From an uncultured Bacilli bacterium (GTDB lineage Bacteria; Bacillota_I; Bacilli_A; RF39; UBA660): a stretch of 8,693 nucleotides of DNA. A program made the translations under genes and the position numbers. Below are positions 1 to 6,626 of the stretch, piece after piece; position 1 is the first letter of the stretch, and each line of letters opens with the position of its first letter. The notes under the pieces were generated by a model. It did no database searches and was not told where the DNA came from. It worked only from the letters and a program-made list of their open reading frames with translations. The stretch spans positions 1 through 8,693 of the forward strand of contig CATLBU010000032.1 in the NCBI GenBank assembly GCA_949879835.1. The letters are read 5' to 3'.

Positions 1-713
1 AGAAAGTAGTGGGGTTATTGTTAATAGGAATAAGTTTTTTTGGAATTCAAAATATCCATGCAGAGGAGATAACAATCAATAAACTTGTTCAAGCATTAGA
101 AAATTCAGATATGACAAAAAACTTTAGATCAAATGGAGGAACAGTTAATATTACCAATACAACCAATCAAATTTCAATTGCTTATTCATATGCAAATAAA
201 GATTTTACAACTGTATTTTCATACGAAAATGGAATTTTAAAATATGAAAATAACCAAGAAATTACTACACAAGATCAATCTTCACAGGCAACGGTAGATG
301 CTATATGGATAGCAACATTAGCGTATCAAATAGTAGCTGATTTACAACAATATGATACTTCTTGTTGGAATTTACAAGATGAAGAATTTACGAAGAAATT
401 AATATTAGATAATCCGAATATAATTATAGATTCAAAAGAATATCTGATTGAAGATGGGATAGGAGTTAGTCGCGGGCAAGTTCCAAAATTGTTTCAAATG
501 GATCTAACAAAGGATGTTTTTGTTACTGTTTCAAAAACATGTACAACAGAAAAGAAAGAAACTGTGTCTAATAATACACAGACAACAGTTCAGAAGGAAG
601 TTAAAAAAGTCGAAAAAAATCCTAACACTGGAGATTCTAAAATGATTTTCATTGTAGCTTTCTTAGTAATTGGATTTAGTGGATTAACATTAAAGAGAAT
701 AAAACAATTATAA
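1..713 (+). CDS. Secreted surface protein with NPNTG-type sorting tail (5' partial)
   Basis: The reading frame is open to the window edge (codons AAA GTA before the GTG at 9), so the true start is probably just upstream. Residues below are counted from that GTG. A basic/hydrophobic stretch (VVGLLLIGISFFGI) ending in a likely signal-peptidase site after IHA, before EE, marks a Sec signal peptide. The middle (about 20-175) is a polar domain, rich in Asn, Thr and Gln, that I do not recognise; it has two cysteines. A Lys/Thr/Glu linker (about 177-203) leads to NPNTGD (204-209), a hydrophobic helix (about 212-226) and a basic end (KRIKQL). That is the layout of a sortase substrate, with Asn in place of the Leu of LPXTG. 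I infer covalent attachment to the wall; failing that, the tail would still hold it in the membrane. No enzymatic function is visible. A weak hairpin follows the gene. Confidence 0.75.
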   Translation, partial: KVVGLLLIGISFFGIQNIHAEEITINKLVQALENSDMTKNFRSNGGTVNITNTTNQISIAYSYANKDFTTVFSYENGILKYENNQEITTQDQSSQATVDAIWIATLAYQIVADLQQYDTSCWNLQDEEFTKKLILDNPNIIIDSKEYLIEDGIGVSRGQVPKLFQMDLTKDVFVTVSKTCTTEKKETVSNNTQTTVQKEVKKVEKNPNTGDSKMIFIVAFLVIGFSGLTLKRIKQL

Positions 714-720
714 AATAAAT

Positions 721-752
721 AAAACAAGTAGGTATATTACTTATTTGTTTTT
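721..752 (+). terminator. Weak hairpin after the surface protein gene
   Basis: Arms AAGTA and TACTT enclose a short loop. A second AAAAC/GTTTT pairing lies outside them, interrupted on the 3' side by a few unpaired bases, and the arm ends in a T-rich stretch. It starts eight bases after the stop codon. The stem is AT-only apart from two G-C pairs, so it would be a weak Rho-independent terminator at best. Confidence 0.4.
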
Positions 753-793
753 AGTTTCTAAAAAAAACAGTACTAAATAACATTTATCAAAAC

Positions 794-822
794 TGTACAT
801 TATATTTATTTTTCGGTATAAT
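794..822 (+). promoter_or_regulatory. Sigma-A-like promoter for the flippase gene
   Basis: The -10 box TATAAT (817-822) is perfect. TGTACA (794-799) fits the -35 consensus at four of six positions, with a 17-base spacer. Transcription would begin near 829, giving a leader of roughly 18 bases that contains little more than the ribosome binding site AGGAAAGTGA. Confidence 0.65.
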
Positions 823-846
823 GGATAAAGTTAGGAAAGTGATTAG

Positions 847-2388
847 ATGAAACAAAGAAGTAGAACAGAAAACTCCATTATTAATTCAGCTATGTCTATC
901 ATTACACAAATATTAACAGTTGTTTTAAACTTTGTAGTAAAAACCGTCTTTATAAAAATGTTAAGTGATGAATATTTAGGAGTAAATGGGTTATTTACTA
1001 ACATCATTACTATGTTATCACTTGCAGATTTGGGGATTGGAATTGCCATTCCTTATAGTTTATATAAACCTTTAGCTGAAAAAGATGAACATAAAATAAA
1101 AATTTTGATGAATTTTTACAAAAAAATTTATACAATTATAGGAATTGTTGTATTATTTATCGGATTATCATTAACTCCCTTTTTACCTTATATTATTAAA
1201 GATATCCCTAAAAATATACCAAATTTGAACTTAATTTACATGTTATTTGTCATTCATTCTGCCTCTAGTTATTTCTTCGTATATAAAAAATTTCTAATTG
1301 ATTCTGATCAAAAAGGATATATCACATCGAGAATTATTTTTTCCTTTTCTACATTATTATCAATCATCCAAATTATTTTGCTTGTACTAACCAAAGACTA
1401 TGTATTGTTTTTATTATCTAGTATTATTTTAGTTGTTATTCAAAATATATATATATCCCATAAAGCAAACGTGTTATATCCATATATTCAAGATAAGACA
1501 TTTGGTAAACTTGAAAAAAAAGATGTAGATGATATTAAAAAAAATGTATCTTCCTTGTTCATTTATAAGATAGGAACAGTAATTACAAATGGAACAGATA
1601 ACATTATTATTTCCAAATTTATTGGACTAATTATAGTAGGATTTTATTCTAATTATGTTTTAATCATCAATTCTATTACAAATTTATTAAATCAAGTATT
1701 TAATGCCATTACATCTAGTATTGGAAATTTAGTAGTAACAACTAGTAAAAAAAGAAGCAAAGAAGTATTTGATTATTTAAACTTTGCTAATTTCTGGTTA
1801 TATGCTTTATTTAGTATTTGTCTTATGGTACTAATTAATCCTTTTATCCAAATTTGGATTGGTAAAAAATATGTAATGAATTTTAGTATTGTTATTCTTT
1901 TAGTTATTAATTTTTATGTGCTAGGTATGCAGAGTGTAACCAATTCTTTTCGAAATGCTTATGGACTTTTTTGGAAAGCAAAATATCGCCCTATTATAAT
2001 GATCATTATCAATATTATAACTTCTATTATTCTAGTACAATTTATTGGAATTGAAGGGGTTCTTTTAGGAACACTAATTAGTAGATTATTAACAACCGCT
2101 TGGTTAGATCCCTATATTATCCATAAATATGGATTTGAGTCTTCTTCTAAAAAATACTATTTCGATTACATCAAATATTTTGCCATATTTGTAGTTCTTG
2201 CTTTTATGATGGAATATATAGTATCCCTTATTACTATAACAAATTTAATGGTATGGATATTGATTGCTATAACAGTCTTCATTTTTGTGAATGTTTTATT
2301 TATTCTATTATTTTTTAGAACCAATCAATTTCAATACTTTTTAAAGAAAATAAAGAATATTTTTAACAAAAAAATTAGACAATCCTAG
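847..2388 (+). CDS. Wzx-type polysaccharide flippase (MOP superfamily)
   Basis: A 513-aa integral membrane protein with about 12-14 predicted hydrophobic helices. It resembles the oligosaccharide flippases of Gram-positive capsule and exopolysaccharide clusters, which move undecaprenyl-linked sugar repeat units from the inner to the outer face of the membrane. Seen in the sequence: an N-terminal SRTENS segment (5-10); the family-typical stretch DEYLGVNGLF (41-50); LADLGIGIAIPYSLYKPLAE (59-78), which precedes the first large cytoplasmic loop; a central basic loop (about 217-233) followed by an SSLFIYKIG segment (235-243); and FRNAYGLFWKAKYRP (368-382) in the second half. The C-terminus is strongly basic and cytoplasmic. 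The start is set by GTGA four bases before ATG. No glycosyltransferase lies next to it, so its glycan is unknown and it may act alone. It has its own promoter. The family call is firm; the substrate is not known. Confidence 0.88.
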   Translation: MKQRSRTENSIINSAMSIITQILTVVLNFVVKTVFIKMLSDEYLGVNGLFTNIITMLSLADLGIGIAIPYSLYKPLAEKDEHKIKILMNFYKKIYTIIGIVVLFIGLSLTPFLPYIIKDIPKNIPNLNLIYMLFVIHSASSYFFVYKKFLIDSDQKGYITSRIIFSFSTLLSIIQIILLVLTKDYVLFLLSSIILVVIQNIYISHKANVLYPYIQDKTFGKLEKKDVDDIKKNVSSLFIYKIGTVITNGTDNIIISKFIGLIIVGFYSNYVLIINSITNLLNQVFNAITSSIGNLVVTTSKKRSKEVFDYLNFANFWLYALFSICLMVLINPFIQIWIGKKYVMNFSIVILLVINFYVLGMQSVTNSFRNAYGLFWKAKYRPIIMIIINIITSIILVQFIGIEGVLLGTLISRLLTTAWLDPYIIHKYGFESSSKKYYFDYIKYFAIFVVLAFMMEYIVSLITITNLMVWILIAITVFIFVNVLFILLFFRTNQFQYFLKKIKNIFNKKIRQS

Positions 2389-2402
2389 ACATATATATAA
2401 GC

Positions 2403-2408
2403 TATAAT
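2403..2408 (+). promoter_or_regulatory. Possible -10 box for the Cse60-like gene
   Basis: TATAAT lies 15 bases after the flippase stop and 16 bases before the small gene's ATG. No -35 hexamer is seen at 16-18 bases; the nearest candidate, TAGACA (2376-2381), is 21 bases away. I saw no convincing sigma-E-type promoter either. The gene may instead be read through from the flippase. Confidence 0.35.
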
Positions 2409-2424
2409 AAAAATAGGTGATTCA

Positions 2425-2592
2425 ATGAAAGTAAAAATACTAGATGAGGCCCATGAAAAGGATTTGGAAGCCGCTATTAATGAATTTTTATCAAGTGGTA
2501 TCGAACTTATTGATATTAAATATCAAGTCTCAGTTGGGGTTTTTTCAGAAGAACAAATTTATTGCTTTTCTGCAATGATTTTATATCAGTAA
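2425..2592 (+). CDS. Small Cse60-like protein (55 aa)
   Basis: A 55-residue acidic protein: it begins MKVKILDEAHEKDLEAAINE, continues with a short DIKYQVSVG segment and ends in an IYCFSAMILYQ strand. This pattern (DEEHEKDLE-like helix, an I-D-I-K-Y strand, then a Y-C-F-S-A strand) matches my memory of the sporulation-associated Cse60 family. In Bacillus subtilis the founding member is a roughly 60-residue acidic protein made under sigma-E; its biochemical role is unknown. The start is well supported by AGGTGA four bases upstream of ATG, the same geometry as all its neighbours. The gene stands as a unit, with a possible -10 box before it and a terminator whose stem begins inside its stop codon. 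Whether the host sporulates cannot be told from this window, and relatives of the protein may have other roles. Confidence 0.72.
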   Translation: MKVKILDEAHEKDLEAAINEFLSSGIELIDIKYQVSVGVFSEEQIYCFSAMILYQ

Positions 2593-2625
2593 AGGAATGG
2601 TGAATATGTCATTTCTTTTTATTTT
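2591..2625 (+). terminator. Rho-independent terminator overlapping the stop codon
   Basis: A nine-pair stem (AAAGGAATG at 2591-2599 with CATTTCTTT at 2610-2618, one G-T wobble) has a ten-base loop. It runs directly into a T-rich tract (2616-2625, T's with a single A). The 5' arm starts with the last two bases of the TAA stop of the small gene, so translation and termination signals share sequence. Confidence 0.72.
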
Positions 2626-2643
2626 CTGTGATATGAAATAGAT

Positions 2644-2697
2644 AAAAATAGTGAATGAATACAAATCTTTTAAAATTTCATAAAATTCACTTTTTAT
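2644..2697 (+). repeat. Inverted repeat upstream of the pyruvate kinase promoter
   Basis: AGTGAAT (2650-2656) and ATTCACT (2685-2691) are perfect inverted copies. The pairing extends outward as AAAA with TTTT past one bulged T. An alternative inner pairing, ATGAA with TTCAT, is possible. The 3' arm reaches into the place where the -35 region of the pyruvate kinase promoter would lie. It could be a second weak terminator (T-rich sequence follows), an operator, or chance in AT-rich DNA. Confidence 0.35.
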
Positions 2698-2710
2698 TTG
2701 TCAAAAAAAT

Positions 2711-2719
2711 TGTTATAAT
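2711..2719 (+). promoter_or_regulatory. Extended -10 promoter for pyruvate kinase/GH31 operon
   Basis: TGTTATAAT combines a perfect -10 TATAAT (2714-2719) with the TGn extension. The region at -35 reads only TTTTTA, so the promoter probably relies on the extended -10. Initiation near 2726 would leave a leader of only about ten bases, beginning almost at the Shine-Dalgarno AGGTGA. Confidence 0.6.
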
Positions 2720-2736
2720 ATAAGATAGGTGATACT

Positions 2737-4149
2737 ATGAAAAAGACTAAAATAATCGCAACAATAGGGCCGGCTAGTAAAAAAGAAGATATTTTAGAAA
2801 AAATGATATTAAGTGGGATGGATATTGCCAGAATTAATATGGCACATGCAACACATGATTTTTGTAAAGATATTGTTAAAAAAATTAATAAAATTAATGA
2901 AAAACTGGATACGAATGTTTCTGTTATGTTAGATTTGAAAGGACCAAATATAACAGTAGGAAAATTTTCAAAAGGAAAGGCCTTTCTTCATCAGGGAGAT
3001 AAGATTAGATTATATAACCAAAAGATGGTGGGAGATCATACCAAATTAAGTGTTAGTTATGAACATTTTGTAGAAGAAGTAAAAATTGGCTCTATCATTC
3101 ATTTAAATGATGGACTTGTAGAATTAGAAGTATTAGATAAAGATTATGATAATTTACTCTGCGAAGTCAAAAAAGAAGGGGAAGTTTTTGACAATAAAAG
3201 TGTCAATGTATTAAATACGAAATTAAATATTCCTTTTTTAAGTGAAAAAGATAAAGAAGACATTCGCTTGGCATGTAAATTAAATGTTGATTTTTTAGCT
3301 TTATCCTTTGTGTCTAGTTATGAAGATGTGATTCGAATTAATGACATTTTAATTGAACAAGATAATGATCATATTGCCATTATTCCTAAAATCGAAAATG
3401 AACAATCTTTTGAAGACATTGATGATATATTAAAAATTAGTGATGGAATTATGATTGCAAGAGGGGACTTGGGAGCAGAAATTCCAATGGAAAGAATTCC
3501 CGGAATTCAAAAGATTATTATTAATAAATGTCATACAGCTGGAAAAGTTAGTATTGTAGCAACTGAAATGATGTCGACGATGGAAAATGCATCAAGACCA
3601 ACAAGAGCAGAAGTTTCTGATGTTGCGAATGCTGTTATAGAAGGCGTAGACGTCGTTATGTTATCTGGCGAGACAACTATTGGAAAATATCCAATTGATA
3701 CATTAAGAACGATGAGTAAAATCGTAGAATCAGCAGAACAAGATATAGACTATTATGATTTTTTAGACAAAACAATGCGAACCGAAAAACAAGATATTAC
3801 AGGTTCTATTGCTTATAGTGTAGTAGATTGTAGTAGTCGTTTAAAATGTGCATTTATTGTGACACCCACAATAACGGGTCACACTGCTAAAAAAATTAGT
3901 CGCTTTCATCCAAAAGCCATTATTATAGCACTTAGTCCAGATATTGATACTGTTAAAGAATTGAATATGTATTATGGCATATATCCAGTATTAATCGATG
4001 AATTAAAATCATTTGACGAAATTATGATTCGTTCTAAAGAAATTGCCAAAAAAATATTAAAAGAAGAAAAAGGAAAAATAATTATTACAGGAGGTTATCC
4101 ATTTAGTGAAGTAAAACACACAAACTTCATGAAAATAGAAGAATTATAA
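2737..4149 (+). CDS. pyk: Pyruvate kinase, short form, atypical cation site
   Basis: Transfers phosphate from phosphoenolpyruvate to ADP, the last step of glycolysis, in the cytoplasm. The 470-aa length equals E. coli PykF; the extra C-terminal domain of Bacillus enzymes is absent. The A barrel (about 1-70 and 170-345) is split by the B lid domain (about 71-169), and a C domain follows (about 355-470). Conserved: KTKIIATIGPAS (3-14), Arg32, Asn34, Asp66, Lys218 and Glu220 in PKIENE, Asp244 in ARGDLGAEIP, Thr276, SRPTRAEVSDVANA (286-299) and the SGET loop. The C domain keeps a TPTITGHTA loop. Odd: the usual NFSHG is NMAHA (Ser36 to Ala), and the usual DTKGPEIRT is DLKGPNITV, which changes Thr67, Glu71, Arg73 and Thr74 (E. 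coli numbering). These positions form or influence the K+ site and nucleotide contacts. An active but K+-independent or altered enzyme is likely; a regulatory paralogue is possible. Start: AGGTGA, four bases, ATG. The GH31 gene follows after 11 bases. Confidence 0.93.
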   Translation: MKKTKIIATIGPASKKEDILEKMILSGMDIARINMAHATHDFCKDIVKKINKINEKLDTNVSVMLDLKGPNITVGKFSKGKAFLHQGDKIRLYNQKMVGDHTKLSVSYEHFVEEVKIGSIIHLNDGLVELEVLDKDYDNLLCEVKKEGEVFDNKSVNVLNTKLNIPFLSEKDKEDIRLACKLNVDFLALSFVSSYEDVIRINDILIEQDNDHIAIIPKIENEQSFEDIDDILKISDGIMIARGDLGAEIPMERIPGIQKIIINKCHTAGKVSIVATEMMSTMENASRPTRAEVSDVANAVIEGVDVVMLSGETTIGKYPIDTLRTMSKIVESAEQDIDYYDFLDKTMRTEKQDITGSIAYSVVDCSSRLKCAFIVTPTITGHTAKKISRFHPKAIIIALSPDIDTVKELNMYYGIYPVLIDELKSFDEIMIRSKEIAKKILKEEKGKIIITGGYPFSEVKHTNFMKIEEL

Positions 4150-4160
4150 GGGGTGAAATT

Positions 4161-6563
4161 ATGTATAATCTAGGGGATCAATTTAATTTTGATTATAATA
4201 AGGCAAAAGCAAATCAAGAAAATATTATCCAAGGAGAGACTTACCGTTTTACAATTTTAAGTGAACGAGTTATCCGCATGGAGTACAATAGAGATGGTGT
4301 ATTTGAAGACCGACCAACAGAACGTATTTGGTATCGTAATATGAAACCTGTTCATTATGAAAAACAGGAAAGTAAACGTATTTTAAAGATTAAAACCAAA
4401 TATTTCGAGTTAACATATATGAAAAACAAAGATTTTTTGGGTACAAAAATGAATTCTACTGCTAATTTAAAGGTAAACTTATTAAATACAGATCGCTTTT
4501 GGTATTATAAACACCCAGAAATTAGAAATTATGGCGCACCAATATTTTCATTAGATAATCAAAAAGGAGAACCAAGATTAGCCAAAGGTTTATATTCAGT
4601 AGATGGCTTTTCTTCCATCGATGATTCTCAAAGCCTGGTTTTTACTGAAAGAGGGAATTTAGAAACAAGAACTCCTGATAGTAGAGATATATATTTATTT
4701 ATGTATTTAAAAGATTTTGCTTTATGCCTAAAAGATTATTTTATGCTGACTGGATCCCCTGCATTAATTCCAAGATATGCCCTAGGAAATTGGTGGAGTA
4801 AAGATAAAATTTATTCTGAACAAGAAATTATGAATTTACTAGAACAATTCAAAATAAATTCGATACCAATTTCTATCTTTATGTTTAATAAGAATTGGAA
4901 TATGAATCCTAATCATATGAATGGATTTACTTGGAACCATAAGTATTTTCCAAATCCTCAAGAAATCCTTTCAAAAATTCATAGTCAAAATATTCGAGTA
5001 GGACTTAGTGTAAATCCACTAAATGGATTTTCTGCAGAGGAACAATACTTTAATATACTAGCCAAATACATTCAACCAGATCCGACTGGAAATATTCCGT
5101 TTAATACATTAGATTCTAAAACGATAGATGCTTATTTAAAAATCATTATTCATCCTTTAGAACAACAAGGAATAGACTTCTTTTATCCTGAGATAGAAGA
5201 TAAAAAAGAAATCCAACAACTATTTATCTTAGATCATTATCATACAATGGATCATAATTATCTACAATCTAAAAGACCAATGGTTTTATCTCGCAATCCC
5301 AAAATTGCTCCTCATCGTTACCCAATATTGTATTCCGGAAAGACCTTTGTTAGTTGGAATACCTTAAAAATAATTCCTTATTATAATGGTAGTGCTGCCA
5401 ACCTAGGAATTAGTTATATTGCTCATGATATTGGTGGATATCATTTGGGAACAGAAGATAGTGAATTATATACTAGATTCGTTCAATTAGGAACTTTTAG
5501 TCCTATTTTAAAGTTTGGAGCAGCAGGAGGAAAGTATTATCGAAGAGAACCCTGGAAATGGGGAACCAAGACTTATCATATTACCAAAAATTATTTAAAT
5601 TTAAGACATCGCTTAATTCCATACTTATATTCAGAAGCATATAAGTATTCAAAATATGGAGCCCCATTAGTACTTCCTGTTTATTATACAGAACCAAAAA
5701 TGTATGATGATTTAAATTATCGTACAGAGTATTCTTTTGGCTCTGAATTATTTATTTGCCCAATTACAACAAAAAAAGAACACTTAATTAACCGTGTTAT
5801 TCATAAATTTTATTTACCAGAGGGAATTTGGTATGATTTAATAATTGGAAAAAAATTTGTTGGAGGAAGAAATCACTTATCATTCTTTCGAGATGAAGAC
5901 TATCCAGTATTCGCAAAGGCAGGGGCAATTATCCCATTTAGTAATGATAAAATCTTAAATTCAACGGAGGTCCCTAAAAACTTAGAAATACAAATTTTTC
6001 CAGGAAAAAGCAATCAATTTCGATTATATGAAGATGATGGAATTACTGAGGCCTATAAAATAGGAAATTATATTATCACAGCTATTGAATATAACTATTT
6101 ACCAAATAATTATACTTTAATTATTCGTCCAATAGAAGGAAAGTCAGGTATTATACCAGATAGACGAAATTATAAATTGGTCTTTAGAAATACAAAACAG
6201 GCAAATGAAGTATTTGCTTACTTCAACGATCAACGAATTGGTGTGAAACAATATGCAGAAGAAAATGATTTTATTATTGAAATAGAAAATATTCCAACAG
6301 TAGGACAAGTATCTATTAATTGTAAAGGAAATAATATTGAAATCGATGCAGCTAGAATTATCAATGAAGATATAGAATCAATTATTGCTGATCTTCCAAT
6401 TACAACAACCATGAAGGAGTCGATTGATACTGTATTCTTTAGTAATCAACCAATTAGAAAAAAGAGAATTGATATTCGAAAATTATCTAATAAAGGGTTA
6501 GAAAAAAGTTATATAAATTTATTTTTGAAATTGTTAGACTATATCGATCAAATCTATCGTTAA
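4161..6563 (+). CDS. GH31-family protein, probable catalytically dead alpha-glucosidase homologue
   Basis: An 800-aa protein with no signal peptide, so cytoplasmic. It has the full GH31 architecture: an N-terminal beta-sandwich (about 1-195), a TIM barrel (about 205-500) and distal beta domains including the LYEDDGITEAY signature (622-632). The last roughly 75 residues are an extra helical tail. Scaffold motifs are clear: IPRYALGNWWS (203-213), FTWNHKYFPNP, VLSR with Arg378, HRYP, AHDIGG (421-426), and ELYTRFVQLGTFSPI. Active members of this subgroup, as I remember them, read IDMDWH, NLHPADG, DFWWIDW and FSGDT. Here those are FNKNWN (242-247), SVNPLNG (283-289), DFFYPEI (339-345) and YSGKT (391-395). 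Lys394 thus replaces the acid/base Asp, Glu344 sits at the nucleophile, and Asn243, Asn245 and Asn288 replace acids. I infer no normal glycosidase activity; sugar binding or a regulatory or structural role is possible. The gene is intact. It follows pyruvate kinase after 11 bases, with GGGGTGA four bases before ATG, implying co-transcription. Confidence 0.88.
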   Translation: MYNLGDQFNFDYNKAKANQENIIQGETYRFTILSERVIRMEYNRDGVFEDRPTERIWYRNMKPVHYEKQESKRILKIKTKYFELTYMKNKDFLGTKMNSTANLKVNLLNTDRFWYYKHPEIRNYGAPIFSLDNQKGEPRLAKGLYSVDGFSSIDDSQSLVFTERGNLETRTPDSRDIYLFMYLKDFALCLKDYFMLTGSPALIPRYALGNWWSKDKIYSEQEIMNLLEQFKINSIPISIFMFNKNWNMNPNHMNGFTWNHKYFPNPQEILSKIHSQNIRVGLSVNPLNGFSAEEQYFNILAKYIQPDPTGNIPFNTLDSKTIDAYLKIIIHPLEQQGIDFFYPEIEDKKEIQQLFILDHYHTMDHNYLQSKRPMVLSRNPKIAPHRYPILYSGKTFVSWNTLKIIPYYNGSAANLGISYIAHDIGGYHLGTEDSELYTRFVQLGTFSPILKFGAAGGKYYRREPWKWGTKTYHITKNYLNLRHRLIPYLYSEAYKYSKYGAPLVLPVYYTEPKMYDDLNYRTEYSFGSELFICPITTKKEHLINRVIHKFYLPEGIWYDLIIGKKFVGGRNHLSFFRDEDYPVFAKAGAIIPFSNDKILNSTEVPKNLEIQIFPGKSNQFRLYEDDGITEAYKIGNYIITAIEYNYLPNNYTLIIRPIEGKSGIIPDRRNYKLVFRNTKQANEVFAYFNDQRIGVKQYAEENDFIIEIENIPTVGQVSINCKGNNIEIDAARIINEDIESIIADLPITTTMKESIDTVFFSNQPIRKKRIDIRKLSNKGLEKSYINLFLKLLDYIDQIYR

Positions 6564-6564
6564 T

Positions 6565-6593
6565 TTGATAAAAGCATAAATAAGTGCTATACT
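6565..6593 (+). promoter_or_regulatory. Strong extended -10 promoter for the LTA-synthase-type gene
   Basis: TTGATA (6565-6570, five of six matches) is separated by 17 bases from TATACT (6588-6593, five of six). A TGn extension (TGC, 6585-6587) precedes the -10. It starts two bases after the GH31 stop codon and is the best promoter in the window. Expected initiation near 6600 gives a leader of about 27 bases. Confidence 0.75.
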
Positions 6594-6596
6594 TAT
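6580..6596 (+). repeat. Inverted repeat spanning the -10 box
   Basis: ATAAGT (6580-6585) and ACTTAT (6591-6596) are perfect inverted copies around a five-base centre, GCTAT. The repeat covers the TGn extension and most of the -10 element, where a bound repressor would block initiation. No run of T follows immediately, so it is a poor terminator. It is short and may be chance. Confidence 0.35.
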
Positions 6597-6626
6597 AGAG
6601 TTGTAAAAGTTTTTCGAGGTGAAACA

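Noticed and set aside
9..11. GTG as the true start of the surface protein
   Set aside because: The frame stays open upstream with a Lys-Val pair typical just before a signal-peptide core, and there is no room for a ribosome binding site. The gene is more likely cut by the window edge.
843..1049. Reverse-strand open frame inside the flippase gene
   Set aside because: It lies within a gene of a recognised family on the other strand, has no ribosome binding site that I can see and a low-complexity product. It is a shadow of hydrophobic coding sequence.
6230..6412. Reverse-strand open frame inside the GH31 gene
   Set aside because: Short, antisense to a continuous recognised protein, with no start signal or family resemblance.
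4161..6563. Calling the GH31 gene a pseudogene
   Set aside because: The frame is complete, with a good ribosome binding site and conserved scaffold motifs. The changes are confined to active-site positions, so a pseudoenzyme fits better than decay.
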